Positions 34,585 through 44,374 are shown, counted from the stretch's first letter. The stretch is DNA of 64,000 nt from Thalassobaculum_A sp040219215 (GCF_040219215.1 NZ_JAVJSX010000025.1:62001-126000); one strand, 5' to 3'. Numbers and translations are program-made. The notes: generated by a model from the sequence alone, not told the origin.

Positions 34585-36195
34585 ATGCCGGCGTTCGATT
34601 TCACCGAGATGTTCCCGCTCGGCCCGGACACGACCGAGTACCGCAAGCTCACCAGCGACCACGTGTCGGTCTCGACCCTTGGCGGCCGCGACATCGTGTC
34701 GATTGAGCCCGAAGCGTTGACTTTGCTGGCCGAACAGGCGTTCCGCGATATCTCGCACCTGCTTCGCCCGGGACACCTGCAGCAGCTGCGAAACATCCTC
34801 GACGATCCCGACGCGTCGGCCAACGACCGCTTCGTCGCCTATGACCTGCTGAAGAACGCGTCGATCGCGGCTGGCGGCGTGCTGCCGATGTGCCAGGACA
34901 CAGGAACCGCCATCGTCATGGGCAAGAAGGGCCAGAACATGTTCACCGGTTTCGACGATGAGGAGGCGTTGTCGCGCGGCATCTTCAACACCTACGTCAA
35001 CACAAACCTGCGCTACAGCCAGTTGGCGCCGCTCGATATGTTCGCCGAGAAGAACACCGCCTCCAACCTGCCGGCACAGGTCGAGCTCTATGCCGACAAG
35101 GGCGACGCCTACAAGTTCCTGTTCATCCAGAAGGGCGGCGGGTCAGCCAACAAGACGTTCCTGTACCAGCAGACGAAAGCGGTTCTGAACCCGGACTCGC
35201 TCGCGAAGTTCCTGGATGAGAAGATCCGTACCCTCGGCACGGCAGCGTGCCCGCCCTACCACCTGTCGATCGTGATCGGCGGCACCTCGGCCGAATTCAA
35301 CCTGAAGACCGTCAAGCTGGCGTCCACCCGGTATCTCGATGGCCTGCCGACCGCCGGATCAGAAACCGGGCACGCCTACCGTGATCTGGAGTGGGAGCAG
35401 AAGATCCTACAGATGACCCGGGAGATGGGCATCGGCGCCCAGTTCGGCGGCAAGTATTTCTGTCATGACGTTCGGGTCATCCGCCTGCCGCGCCACGGCG
35501 CCAGTTGCCCCATCGGCATTGGCGTGTCGTGCTCGGCCGACCGTCAGGCGACGGCGAAGATTACCCGCGACGGCGTCTATCTGGAGCGGCTGGAGAGCGA
35601 TCCGGCCCGGTTCCTGCCGGACATCGACGAGAACGCGCTGACCGCCGACGCGGTGGAAATCGACCTCACCCAGCCGATGGAAGAGATTCGGCGGACCTTG
35701 TCGCAGTTTCCGATCAAGACCCGGGTGTCGCTGACCGGCCCGATGATCGTCGCGCGCGACATCGCCCACGCCAAGCTTCAGGAGCTTATCGACGCCGGAA
35801 AGCCGCTTCCGGACTACGTCAAGAACCACCCGATCTATTACGCCGGCCCCGCCAAGACCCCGGCGGGCTACGCGTCGGGCTCATTCGGTCCGACCACGGC
35901 CGGACGCATGGACAGCTATGTCGGTCCCTTCATGGCCGCCGGTGGCAGTTTCGTGACCCTGGCCAAGGGCAATCGGTCGCCGATGGTTCGCGAAGCCTGC
36001 AAGCAGCATGGCGGCTTCTATCTCGGCTCGGTCGGCGGTGCGGCGGCAAAACTGGCGCTGAACTGCATCAAGAAGGTCGAGGTCCAGGAATTCCCGGAAC
36101 TCGGCATGGAAGCGGTCTGGCGGATCGAGGTCGAGAAGTTCCCGGCGTTCATCGTGGTCGACGACAAGGGCAATGATTTCTTCGCCGGCATCTGA
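34585..36195 (+). CDS. fumA: Class I fumarate hydratase (4Fe-4S)
   Basis: This 536-residue iron-sulfur enzyme interconverts fumarate and malate. Cysteines that can hold the cluster lie in VLPMCQDTGTAIV, GASCPIGIGVSCSADR and MVREACKQHGG. The C-terminal beta domain shows GPMIVARDIAHAKLQELID, YYAGPAKTPAGYASGSFGPT and AGGSFVTLAKGNRS. The length fits the fused (alpha plus beta) type. GAGAGGA seven bases before ATG 34585 fixes the start. A class I enzyme is oxygen sensitive, which makes cluster supply (mrp) relevant. It runs in the same direction as sspB. Confidence 0.95.
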   Translation: MPAFDFTEMFPLGPDTTEYRKLTSDHVSVSTLGGRDIVSIEPEALTLLAEQAFRDISHLLRPGHLQQLRNILDDPDASANDRFVAYDLLKNASIAAGGVLPMCQDTGTAIVMGKKGQNMFTGFDDEEALSRGIFNTYVNTNLRYSQLAPLDMFAEKNTASNLPAQVELYADKGDAYKFLFIQKGGGSANKTFLYQQTKAVLNPDSLAKFLDEKIRTLGTAACPPYHLSIVIGGTSAEFNLKTVKLASTRYLDGLPTAGSETGHAYRDLEWEQKILQMTREMGIGAQFGGKYFCHDVRVIRLPRHGASCPIGIGVSCSADRQATAKITRDGVYLERLESDPARFLPDIDENALTADAVEIDLTQPMEEIRRTLSQFPIKTRVSLTGPMIVARDIAHAKLQELIDAGKPLPDYVKNHPIYYAGPAKTPAGYASGSFGPTTAGRMDSYVGPFMAAGGSFVTLAKGNRSPMVREACKQHGGFYLGSVGGAAAKLALNCIKKVEVQEFPELGMEAVWRIEVEKFPAFIVVDDKGNDFFAGI

Positions 36196-36203
36196 CTAGA
36201 GGC

Positions 36204-36830
36204 ATGGTCCCTGGGCTGCTGATCGACGGGCCGGCGGATGCACCGATGACGCTGGTGCTGGCCCACGGCGCCGGTGCCCCCATGGATAGTCCCTTCATGG
36301 CCGACGTCGCCCGACGGATCGTCATGTTCGGGCACCGGGTCGTGCGTTTCGAGTTCCCCTACATGGCCAACCGCCGGACCGACGGGCGGCGTCGACCGCC
36401 CGACCGCCAGCCAGTCCTGCTGGGCGCATGGCGGGAAGTTGTCGCCGGCTTGGGTGCTCCAGAGCGCTTGGTGATCGGCGGCAAGTCGATGGGCGGCCGC
36501 ATGGCATCACTGCTGGCGGCGGAAGGCGGTGTCCACGGCCTGGTCTGCCTCGGCTATCCGTTTCATCCGCCCGGCAAACCCGAGCGGCCCCGGGTCGAGC
36601 ATCTGCGTGGATTGACGGTCCCGACCTTGATCGTCCAGGGAACGCGGGACCCGTTCGGGAACCCGTCGGATGTTGCCGGCTATGCGCTGTCGTCCACCGT
36701 CGAGATCACCTGGATCGACGATGGCGATCACGACCTCAAGCCCCGCAAGGCATCGGGCCAGACGCATGACGACGCGCTCAATACGGCCACGCATGCCATC
36801 GGTCGTTTCATGAAATCACGATGTCGCTGA
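36204..36830 (+). CDS. Small alpha/beta hydrolase (KANL3/Tex30-like)
   Basis: The 208-residue protein has the alpha/beta hydrolase core. The oxyanion strand is LVLAHGAGAPMDSPFM, the nucleophile elbow is GGKSMGGRMAS (Ser about 96), the late acid is in VQGTRDPFG, and the catalytic His is in DDGDHDLKPRK. This matches the small KANL3/Tex30 or dienelactone-hydrolase-related family; the substrate is unknown. It starts eight bases after the fumA stop, so it is co-transcribed. It converges on the small membrane protein gene at 36837. Confidence 0.85.
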   Translation: MVPGLLIDGPADAPMTLVLAHGAGAPMDSPFMADVARRIVMFGHRVVRFEFPYMANRRTDGRRRPPDRQPVLLGAWREVVAGLGAPERLVIGGKSMGGRMASLLAAEGGVHGLVCLGYPFHPPGKPERPRVEHLRGLTVPTLIVQGTRDPFGNPSDVAGYALSSTVEITWIDDGDHDLKPRKASGQTHDDALNTATHAIGRFMKSRCR

Positions 36831-36836
36831 AGACGC

Positions 36837-37076
36837 TTAGCGTCGAAGGATCTTGCGCGCCTCGTCCACGCTCAGCCCGGCCGCTTCGATCTCGGCCGAC
36901 GAAGCCAGGGGAAATCCGATCTTGCTGGTCGTGATCACGGGTCGCGACCTCAGCCAGCCGTCGTCGCCAAGGACCGGACCGTCCTCATTGGTCAACATCC
37001 AGCCCAGAGCACCGCCGAGCGCAACCGGACCGGCGAGCAGCATGATGACGGCCACCAGAATAAGCAACCGCCGCAT
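36837..37076 (-). CDS. Small single-span membrane protein of unknown function
   Basis: Taken from ATG 37076, the protein has 79 residues: an N-terminal membrane helix (about 3-26, MRRLLILVAVIMLLAGPVAL), then a short periplasmic or cytoplasmic segment with GDDGWLRSRPVITTSKIG and an acidic helix ending DEARKILRR. The frame stays open to about 37223, so a start at ATG 37172 or earlier is possible. None of the starts has a clear ribosome-binding site. I do not recognise a family. Stops of this gene and the hydrolase are six bases apart. Confidence 0.5.
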   Translation of the reverse strand: MRRLLILVAVIMLLAGPVALGGALGWMLTNEDGPVLGDDGWLRSRPVITTSKIGFPLASSAEIEAAGLSVDEARKILRR

Positions 37077-37269
37077 CGCGATCGAAAACGCAGATGCTTC
37101 CCAGGCAGAGCCATCGATCGATTGAATGCTCACATCGAGACTCCCCAGCTCGACGGTTGCAAAACGTGACATGTTAATCTTAACGCATCGATTCGCGCTT
37201 TTGAAGTCCCTTTGGACAACCACGAATAGACTGGAAAAACGACCGCGTCAGGCAGTGCCGACACACTGG

Positions 37270-38439
37270 TTAGAGCGACGCCGCATCCGGGCGAGCCGCG
37301 ACGTACCCTTCCAGTTTCTTTATCAAGTACATCACGTCTTCATCGCTGACGCCCATCTCGTCCGTGTCAAACCGGGTTAACACCCGTTCAATCACGGTTT
37401 CGGCGAAACGTTGACGATCGGTCGGACCATCGCCCAGTTCGGTCTCATCGACTGTTTCAACCGCAGCGCGCAGCACGACGCGATCGCGAGGCCCGATTCC
37501 GGCCTTGTCGGCCAACGCTTCGAGCCCGCGCCGGCCACTGTCGTGGACCAGCCGTCCGGCATTGTCGACCGGAACCTTTGCCAGAACGGCCAGGGCCGTC
37601 TCCACGAACGTCACATCGCCAATGCAGGCGGCGCGAACCACGATCGACGACGTCAACCGGCCGCCGTTGGCCAGCGAACGAACCAGATCCTCGACCCGTT
37701 CTGGGGGTGAGCTGTCGTTGACCAAGCCAAGAGTGGCACGCTCGCGGCCATCAAGGATGAGATCAGTGGCCAGATCGAGCGGCAACGAATGCCGCCGGAC
37801 CAACTCGCCCTGAAGGCGATCGGACACCATCGCCACCAGCCGCTCGGCGACGGCGACCGGCAAGGCGTCACGGGCGACCAAGGGTGCGTGAACCCGCTCG
37901 CTGTCGGGGAACCGGTCGAGCGCCAGATCCAATGTCGGCTCCGCGAGCACCGCTCCGGGATTGGACACCACGGCCACGACCACGTTCTCCGTGCCGTGGG
38001 CAACCAGCGCATCAGCAACTGCTTCCGACAAGGTCGGTCGCGTCGCGACCGCAAGCTGCTTGTCTTCATCATCGGCCGAGATCAGTTCGACCAGGTCGCT
38101 GTCGGTCAGGACGCTGGACTCCTCCAGCACCGGCCGGGCCACGCTTGCGATATCCCGGGCCAAGGCTATTGCCACGTCGTGCGGCAGGTCCGAGGTCCGG
38201 CGCACGGCGGCCGCCAGACTCTCGCGGACCTGGCGTTCAACATCGATCGCGAGCCGTCGCACGATATCGGTCGCGAGTTGCATCTCGCCGGCACCCAAGG
38301 TCCCGGCTTCGAGGGCCTTGCCAACCGTTGCCGCCACCTCTGCCCGGGCATCAGGAGTGGCACCCTTTGCCAGACGGGCAGCCAGTTCAGCTGTCGGAAG
38401 TCCGCCGGACTTCGGATCCGAGGGCTTTGGTCCGCTCAT
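37270..38439 (-). CDS. DUF2336 domain protein
   Basis: The 389-residue soluble, mostly helical protein is built of HEAT-like repeats, each with an Asp/Glu/Arg-rich helix pair. It matches the DUF2336 family, common in alphaproteobacteria: TDSDLVELISADDEDKQLAVA, TRPTLSEAVADALVAHG, SNPGAVLAEPTLDLAL. The C-terminal part ends DEMGVSDEDVMYLIKKLEG. Function is not known; members often sit near signalling genes. No operon partner is evident: the next gene downstream on this strand is about 190 bases away. Confidence 0.85.
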   Translation of the reverse strand: MSGPKPSDPKSGGLPTAELAARLAKGATPDARAEVAATVGKALEAGTLGAGEMQLATDIVRRLAIDVERQVRESLAAAVRRTSDLPHDVAIALARDIASVARPVLEESSVLTDSDLVELISADDEDKQLAVATRPTLSEAVADALVAHGTENVVVAVVSNPGAVLAEPTLDLALDRFPDSERVHAPLVARDALPVAVAERLVAMVSDRLQGELVRRHSLPLDLATDLILDGRERATLGLVNDSSPPERVEDLVRSLANGGRLTSSIVVRAACIGDVTFVETALAVLAKVPVDNAGRLVHDSGRRGLEALADKAGIGPRDRVVLRAAVETVDETELGDGPTDRQRFAETVIERVLTRFDTDEMGVSDEDVMYLIKKLEGYVAARPDAASL

Positions 38440-38529
38440 GACTCACACCTCCTGTGGCCCGGGCACACGCCGGGTGCGGACAACGCTAACGACCGGTGAT
38501 TAAGGAAACGTTGCCAACCGCCACCGTCA

Positions 38530-38958
38530 TCAATCGCGAACCACCATAACCGAACATTGGGCATGCCGCATTACCCGGGCGGCGTTCGGTCCGAGCAGAT
38601 AGTCTTCAAGCTCGGGGCGATGCGATGACATCACGACCAAATCGCACTTCGTCTCCTTCGCATACCGCAGGATTTCCCGGTAGATCGTTCCGTGTCCAAC
38701 GATGTGCTGGAGCTTGATGTCATTGGGGATATGCGTGGCGGCGAAGGCATGCAGCGCCTTGTTTGCCTCGTCGATCGCCTTGCGCTCATGTTCCTTGGTA
38801 AAGAACCCACCGACCATGCTCATGCCGTAGTCGGGCACCACTGTAATGATATGGACCCGCGCACCGTATGCCTGTGCCAGCGACACCGTGGTGCGAACGG
38901 CCTTCATCTGCGTGCCGGCATCGACCAGATCGACCGCGAGCATGATGTCTGCGTACAT
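38530..38958 (-). CDS. Universal stress protein (UspA family), TRAP-linked
   Basis: This is a 142-residue single Usp domain: MYADIMLAVDLVDAG at the start and DLVVMSSHRPELEDYLLGPN near the end. The canonical ATP loop G-x2-G-x9-G-S is not kept (SHRPELEDYLLGPNA), so nucleotide binding may be altered. GGGGGAA six bases before ATG 38958 fixes the start. It begins 26 bases after the TRAP permease stop. TeaD of the ectoine TRAP system is a known precedent for a Usp protein encoded with and regulating a TRAP transporter, so a transport-control role is likely by analogy. Confidence 0.85.
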   Translation of the reverse strand: MYADIMLAVDLVDAGTQMKAVRTTVSLAQAYGARVHIITVVPDYGMSMVGGFFTKEHERKAIDEANKALHAFAATHIPNDIKLQHIVGHGTIYREILRYAKETKCDLVVMSSHRPELEDYLLGPNAARVMRHAQCSVMVVRD

Positions 38959-38984
38959 GACCGTTCCCCCGTCCCAGTTCACCC

Positions 38985-41615
38985 TCAGAATGCGGGCACG
39001 TCCGTCCGTCGCCGCTGCAGCATGATGATCAGTCCCAGCAGCAAGAATGCCGGAATATAGAAGACCTCCTTTGCAACCCGCGAGACCGGGACTTCGATAG
39101 CGGTGATGCGAACCGGGTTGTCGCCGTAGAAGTCAAAATCTCTCATCTTGCTGCCCGGAACGCTGGTCGGTTGGAACGGCTCCTCCAACTTGGCGACGCC
39201 GTCCTCGATTACGACATGCAGGTCCGCCTGCTTGAGCCGTTCGTCGCCGCTGGCCCCCTTCGCTCCAAGCGGCAACAGGAAGGTCATGGTCTCCACCTTG
39301 TCGCCATACTTGATCGACGGCCCTTCGACCACGAGTCGGATACTGGCCTCGTCCGGTTCGATCTGTGCGAACTCGACGACCTTTGCCGGGTCCTCCTTGT
39401 GGAAGGGTGCTTCGACCATATCGAGCCAGAACCCGGGTCTGAACAGGGTGAAGGCAATCAGCAGCAGGGCAACCGCCTCCCACCACCGGTTGCGGGCAAA
39501 GAAGTAGCCTTGGGTCCCTGCCGCAAAGAGCATCATCGCGACTGTTGCAACGATGAACACGTAGACCGCCTCCAAGACGGTCACGTTGATCAGCAGGAGG
39601 TCGGTGTTGAAGATGAACAGGAACGGCAGCGCAACGGTGCGCAGCGAGAAGTAGAATGCGGTCATGCCGGTCTTGATCGGATCAGCTCCGGAAATCGCGG
39701 CCGCCGCGAACGATGCCAGGCCGACCGGAGGCGTCACATCCGCCATGATCCCGAAGTAGAACACGAACAGGTGGACCGCGATCAACGGCACGATCAGGCC
39801 GTTCTGGGCCCCGATCTCCACCACCACACCGGCCATCAGTGACGACACCACGATGTAGTTCGCCGTGGTCGGCAGACCCATACCCAGAATCAGGCTGAAG
39901 ATCGCCACCAGCACCAACATCGCCATCAAGTTGCCGCCAGACAGGAACTCGATGAACTCACCCATCACCTGGTGGGCGCCGGTCAGCGAGATGGTGCCGA
40001 CAATGATGCCGGCCGCGCCGGTCGCCACCGCGATCCCGATCATGTTCCGAGCACCCGCGATCAGCCCGTCGAGCACACTGTGGAACCCTTGACGAAACGC
40101 GGCGCCATAGTTGCCCGTTCGCCGAAAGAACGCCTTCAGTGGATCTTGGGTAAGCTGGATGGCGATCATCGCCACCGTCGCCCAATAGGCGGACAGACCC
40201 GGCGACAGCCGCTCGATCATCAACGACCATACGAGGACCACGATCGGCAGCAGATAGTACAGGCCGGTCCGGAGGGTCGGTCCCGCCTCGGGCAACTCGA
40301 CGATCGGCGAGTTCGGATCGTCAACCTTGAGGTCGGGGTTACGGGCGGCAACCCAGACCAATGCCAGGTAGACGGCAACGAAGAGCACCACGACCGCGGA
40401 GAAGGTGGTGTTGGGGAAGAGTTCCTTGGTCCAGCCGAGCCCGTAGTAGATCACCGCGGCGGTGATCGCCATGAACAGGAACCCGGTCAGAACCCCGATC
40501 AGCTTCTGCAAGGCCGTCCGGATCGGACCCGGCTTCGGCAAGCCCTGCATGCCCGACTTCAGGGCCTCGAGGTGCACGATGTACAGCAGGGCGATGTACG
40601 AGATCGATGCCGGCAGCAGAGCGTGGCGCACCACGTCCAGATAAGTGACGCCGACATACTCGACCATCAGGAATGCCGCCGCCCCCATGACCGGCGGCAT
40701 GATCTGCCCGTTCACCGAGGACGCGACTTCGACGGCACCGGCCTTGTCGGCGGGAAAGCCGACGCGCTTCATCAACGGGATGGTGAAAGTGCCGGTTGTC
40801 ACCGTGTTGGCGATCGACGAGCCGGAGATCAAGCCGGTCATGGCGGAGGATACCACCGCGGCCTTGGCCGGTCCGCCGCGCAGGTGGCCGAGCAGCGCGA
40901 ACGCAACCTGGATGAAGTAGTTGCCGGCCCCGGCCTTATCGAGGAGCGAACCGAACAGCACGAACAGGAACACCATCGACGCCGAAACGCCGAGCGCCAC
41001 GCCGAACACGCCCTCGGTTTGCATCCAGAAATGCCACATGGCCTTCCCGTAGGAAGCACCCTTCCACTGGATGACCTCGGGGATGAATGGCTGGTCGCCG
41101 AAGAATACGTAGATCAGGAAAACCGACGCGACGATCACCAACGGTAGACCGAGCGCGCGGTAGGTGGAGATCATCAGGACGGACAGGCCGAAGGTCGATG
41201 CGATCAGATCGCCCGTGGTCGGCAGCCCGGCACGGTACGCGATGCTCTCCTTCTCGACGATCATGTACAGGCAGGACGCGATCCCGATCAGCGCAAGCAC
41301 CCAGTCGTACCAGGGGATACGGTCACGCGGCGAATGCTTGAACAGCGGATAGGACATCGCGGCGAGCGACAGCGCGAACGCCAGATGGACCGAGCGTGCT
41401 TCGTCGGAGTTGAAGACCAGATTCACGCCGAGAACGTCGGTCAGGAAAAACGGGATGTCCGACGCGATGTAGAGTTGGAACAGAGACCACACCAGGGCAT
41501 AGCCCGCCAGGAAGACGCCGACCGGGCCGACCGGATTCCGGCTGCCGGTGTCGCTGGATGCGACGAGATCCTCAAGATCGATCTCGTTCCGCGTCGCGTC
41601 GCTCTGTGAACTCAT
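38985..41615 (-). CDS. TAXI-type TRAP transporter fused permease (DctQ-DctM) with DUF3394 tail
   Basis: This 876-residue inner-membrane protein fuses the small (4-helix) and large (about 12-helix) TRAP subunits. Large-subunit marks are SGSSIANTVTTGTFTIPLMKR, VEVASSVNGQIMPPVMGAAAF, LGMGLPTTANYIVVS and GIMADVTPPVGLASFAAAAI. The last 170 residues are a DUF3394-like soluble domain closed by a final helix. It takes up an organic solute driven by a sodium or proton gradient. The binding-protein gene lies directly upstream and a Usp gene directly downstream. The substrate is unknown; TAXI relatives are linked to dicarboxylates or glutamate. Confidence 0.93.
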   Translation of the reverse strand: MSSQSDATRNEIDLEDLVASSDTGSRNPVGPVGVFLAGYALVWSLFQLYIASDIPFFLTDVLGVNLVFNSDEARSVHLAFALSLAAMSYPLFKHSPRDRIPWYDWVLALIGIASCLYMIVEKESIAYRAGLPTTGDLIASTFGLSVLMISTYRALGLPLVIVASVFLIYVFFGDQPFIPEVIQWKGASYGKAMWHFWMQTEGVFGVALGVSASMVFLFVLFGSLLDKAGAGNYFIQVAFALLGHLRGGPAKAAVVSSAMTGLISGSSIANTVTTGTFTIPLMKRVGFPADKAGAVEVASSVNGQIMPPVMGAAAFLMVEYVGVTYLDVVRHALLPASISYIALLYIVHLEALKSGMQGLPKPGPIRTALQKLIGVLTGFLFMAITAAVIYYGLGWTKELFPNTTFSAVVVLFVAVYLALVWVAARNPDLKVDDPNSPIVELPEAGPTLRTGLYYLLPIVVLVWSLMIERLSPGLSAYWATVAMIAIQLTQDPLKAFFRRTGNYGAAFRQGFHSVLDGLIAGARNMIGIAVATGAAGIIVGTISLTGAHQVMGEFIEFLSGGNLMAMLVLVAIFSLILGMGLPTTANYIVVSSLMAGVVVEIGAQNGLIVPLIAVHLFVFYFGIMADVTPPVGLASFAAAAISGADPIKTGMTAFYFSLRTVALPFLFIFNTDLLLINVTVLEAVYVFIVATVAMMLFAAGTQGYFFARNRWWEAVALLLIAFTLFRPGFWLDMVEAPFHKEDPAKVVEFAQIEPDEASIRLVVEGPSIKYGDKVETMTFLLPLGAKGASGDERLKQADLHVVIEDGVAKLEEPFQPTSVPGSKMRDFDFYGDNPVRITAIEVPVSRVAKEVFYIPAFLLLGLIIMLQRRRTDVPAF

Positions 41616-41667
41616 CGTGCCCCCCGGTCACTCGTTCGAGTCAATCAGTCCCATTCAAGTGATGTGT

Positions 41668-41702
41668 CCGGCCGGAAGCGTCGCTGTGACGCTTCCGGCC
41701 GG
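41668..41702 (-). promoter_or_regulatory. Long intercistronic hairpin between TAXI binding protein and permease
   Basis: A perfect 15-base-pair stem (41668-41682 with 41688-41702) and a five-base loop start six bases after the binding-protein stop. There is no T run behind it on the minus strand. Such stems often protect the 3' end of a processed mRNA and let the binding protein be made in excess over its permease. Confidence 0.7.
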
Positions 41703-41708
41703 CGGCAA

Positions 41709-42692
41709 TCACATCAGGCCGAGTTCCTTGTAAGCCTTGGCCGCACCCGGGTGCAGCGGAGCCGACAACGCAGCCTTCACCATCTCTTCCGCCTTCAGAT
41801 TGGCGAAAGCGGGGTGCAGTTTCTTGAAGTCGTCAATGTTGCTCATCACCGCCTTGGCAACCACGTAAGCCACATCGTCCGGGACATTGGCCGAGCTGAC
41901 GAACGTCGCGCCGACACCGAAGCTGTTGGTGTCGTACGGGCTGCCCGGATACATGCCGCCCGGGATCGTCGCGTGACGATAGTACGGGTTCTCGGAAACC
42001 AGCTTGTCGAACGCCGGGCCCGTCACGTTGACCAGGTTCGCCTCACAGGTCGAGACGGTTTCCTGCACCAGCGCCGCCGGATGGCCGACCAGCCAGAAAT
42101 AGGCGTCGATCTTGTTGTCGCAGAGTGCCTGGCCGGTTTCCGCCGACTTCAGCTCGGCGGCCAGCTTCAGGTCGCTGCGCTGCCAGCCCATCGCCTTCTC
42201 GATGACTTCCCAGGTGCTGCGCGTGCCCGAACCGGCGTTGCCGATGTTCACCCGCTTGCCCTTGAGGTCCTCGAAATTGACAATCTTCGCGTCCTTGCGG
42301 GCGATGACCGTCACCGGCTCCGCGTGCACGGAGAACACGCTGCGGAGTTCCTTGAACGGTCCGGCGCTCGCGAAGTCGCCGGTGCCGGTGTAGGCGTAGT
42401 ACTGAACGTCGGACTGCGCGACGCCGAACTCAAGCTCGCCCGACCGGATGGTGTTCACGTTGTAGGTGGAACCACCGGTAGACTCGACCGAGCACCGCAG
42501 ACCGTGTTCCTTGCGGTCCTTATTCACCAAACGGCAGATCGCGCCGCCGGTCGGGTAGTAAACGCCCGTCACGCCACCCGTGCCGATCGAGATGAACCGC
42601 TGTTCAGCGGCCGACGCACCATCGGAACCACCAACGGCGAGTGCGGCAGCACCCAATGCGACAGCAAACGTCGTTGCAAAAAGTTGCTTCAT
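41709..42692 (-). CDS. TAXI-family TRAP substrate-binding protein
   Basis: The 327-residue periplasmic receptor has a signal peptide (about 1-28, ending ASA). The TAXI family opening is FISIGTGGVTGVYYPTGGAIC. Further marks are STGGSTYNVNTIRSGELEFGVAQSDVQ, KRVNIGNAGSGTRSTWEVI and FWLVGHPAALVQE. It delivers solute to the fused permease gene that follows. The 270 bases upstream would hold the operon promoter; an AT-rich patch lies near 42915-42935. Ligand unknown. Confidence 0.93.
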   Translation of the reverse strand: MKQLFATTFAVALGAAALAVGGSDGASAAEQRFISIGTGGVTGVYYPTGGAICRLVNKDRKEHGLRCSVESTGGSTYNVNTIRSGELEFGVAQSDVQYYAYTGTGDFASAGPFKELRSVFSVHAEPVTVIARKDAKIVNFEDLKGKRVNIGNAGSGTRSTWEVIEKAMGWQRSDLKLAAELKSAETGQALCDNKIDAYFWLVGHPAALVQETVSTCEANLVNVTGPAFDKLVSENPYYRHATIPGGMYPGSPYDTNSFGVGATFVSSANVPDDVAYVVAKAVMSNIDDFKKLHPAFANLKAEEMVKAALSAPLHPGAAKAYKELGLM

Positions 42693-42963
42693 ATGAAGTC
42701 CTCCGAAGTCTCCCGTTTCTCACTCTTTCCCGATGCGGCCCGATCCCGTGGGTCCTGTCATCGGATTGCCGACCGGGGCCGTCAGGCCCTCCGGTCATTC
42801 TGGGGTCACTGTCCCAGGAATCCCCATACCTACTATGCTCATCCCGCCTTGCTTGCGTCAACTTACGCCCAGTTCCGAAGATCGGATGATTCGCCCAAAG
42901 ATCGCTCTGGTCTACTAGGTTTTCTATCATACAGGGCCTAGGGTCGACTCTTACAATGGTCTG

Positions 42964-44289
42964 TCAGGCGGGCAGCACCGCATCGATCGAATCGCCCAGT
43001 TTCTCAACGATCTCAGTAATGTGGCCCTGATTGATGATGAACGGTGGCGCGACCAGAACATGGTCGCCACGACGGCCATCAATGGTCCCTCCCATGGGGT
43101 AGACCATCAAGCCACGCGCCATGGCTTCCCGCTTGATCGCCGCGTTGACCTTGCGGGCGGGATCAAGAGGTTCCTTCGAGCCACGATCCGCCACCAGTTC
43201 CAGTCCCAGGAACAGCCCGCGCCCGCGGATGTCCCCGACATAGGGATTGTTCCCGAACCGGGTTTCGAGCGCGTGGCGCAGCGCGGCGCCCTGCGTTCGG
43301 ACGTTCTCCAGCAAGTTGTCTTCCTGGATCACCTTCTGCACGGCCAGGCCGGCGGCGCACGCAGCCGGATGGCCCATGTAGGTGTGACCGTGCTGGAAGA
43401 ATCCTGAACCGTCCCGGATCGCCGCGTAGATTCGGCCATCCAGCAGCACGGCTCCGATAGGCTGGTAGCCGGCTCCCAATCCCTTGGCTATCACCAACAG
43501 GTCCGGGGTGACGCCGTCCTCCTGACACGCGAACAGATGGCCGGTCCGGCCCATGCCGCACATGACTTCGTCGAAGATCAGCAACACACCGTGGCGGTCG
43601 CAGATCTCTCGCACACGCTTCAGGTAACCCGGCACCGCCGGAACCGCACCGGCGGTGGCGCCGACCACGGGCTCGCAGACAAACGCCGCCACCGTCTCCG
43701 GGCCGGCGGCCCGGATCGCCGCATCCAGCTCATCCGCGACCCGAATCCCGTATTCCTCGACGGTTTCGTCATCACGGCGGTCCCGGTACTCGTAACAGGG
43801 CGCGACATGGGTGGCGTCGATCAGCATCGGGTGGAACTGTTCGCGCCGCCACTCATTACCGCCAATCGCCAGCGCGCCGAGGGTGTTGCCGTGGTAGCTC
43901 TGGCGGCGCGCAATGATCCGATGCCGCTGCGGCTGACCGATCTCCAGGTAGTACTGGCGCGCCATCTTCAGGGCCGCCTCGACACCTTCCGATCCGCCGG
44001 ACACAAAGTACACCATGTCCAGGTTGCCCGGGGCGGCTTCGGCCAGGAAGTCAGCCAGTTGCTCCATCGGCTGGTTGGTGAAGAAGCCGGTATGGGCGTA
44101 GGGAATTGCGTCGAGTTGCGCCTTGACCGCATTGATCACCCGCACGTCGCTGTGGCCGAGGCACGACACGGCGGCACCGCCCGACGCGTCGAGATAGCGC
44201 TTGCCGGCGGCATCGACCACGTAGACACCGTCGCCCCGCTTGGCGGTCGGCGGAACGGCTTTGGTCTGACGATGAAATACGTGGGTCAT
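42964..44289 (-). CDS. Class III aminotransferase (aspartate aminotransferase family)
   Basis: This 441-residue fold-type I PLP enzyme binds PLP through Lys269 in LLVIAKGLGAGYQPIG, with Asp240 in LLIFDEVMCGMGRTG. SGGSEGVEAALKMAR contacts the cofactor phosphate. GGGAGAG before ATG 44289 supports the start. Sequences of this type (opening MTHVFHRQ, end IDGRRGDHVLVAPPFIIN) act on omega-amino acids or related amines; the donor cannot be fixed. It lies downstream of the Mla-type operon and upstream of the TAXI-TRAP genes in the same direction, which may link it to amine or amino-acid use. Confidence 0.9.
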   Translation of the reverse strand: MTHVFHRQTKAVPPTAKRGDGVYVVDAAGKRYLDASGGAAVSCLGHSDVRVINAVKAQLDAIPYAHTGFFTNQPMEQLADFLAEAAPGNLDMVYFVSGGSEGVEAALKMARQYYLEIGQPQRHRIIARRQSYHGNTLGALAIGGNEWRREQFHPMLIDATHVAPCYEYRDRRDDETVEEYGIRVADELDAAIRAAGPETVAAFVCEPVVGATAGAVPAVPGYLKRVREICDRHGVLLIFDEVMCGMGRTGHLFACQEDGVTPDLLVIAKGLGAGYQPIGAVLLDGRIYAAIRDGSGFFQHGHTYMGHPAACAAGLAVQKVIQEDNLLENVRTQGAALRHALETRFGNNPYVGDIRGRGLFLGLELVADRGSKEPLDPARKVNAAIKREAMARGLMVYPMGGTIDGRRGDHVLVAPPFIINQGHITEIVEKLGDSIDAVLPA

Positions 44290-44374
44290 GCGACTCTCCC
44301 GCCGGCCATCCGGTTGTCCGTACGCTGCAGTCAACGCCCGCCACCCGATACGGTCAAGGGCCTGCGGGCGCCGT

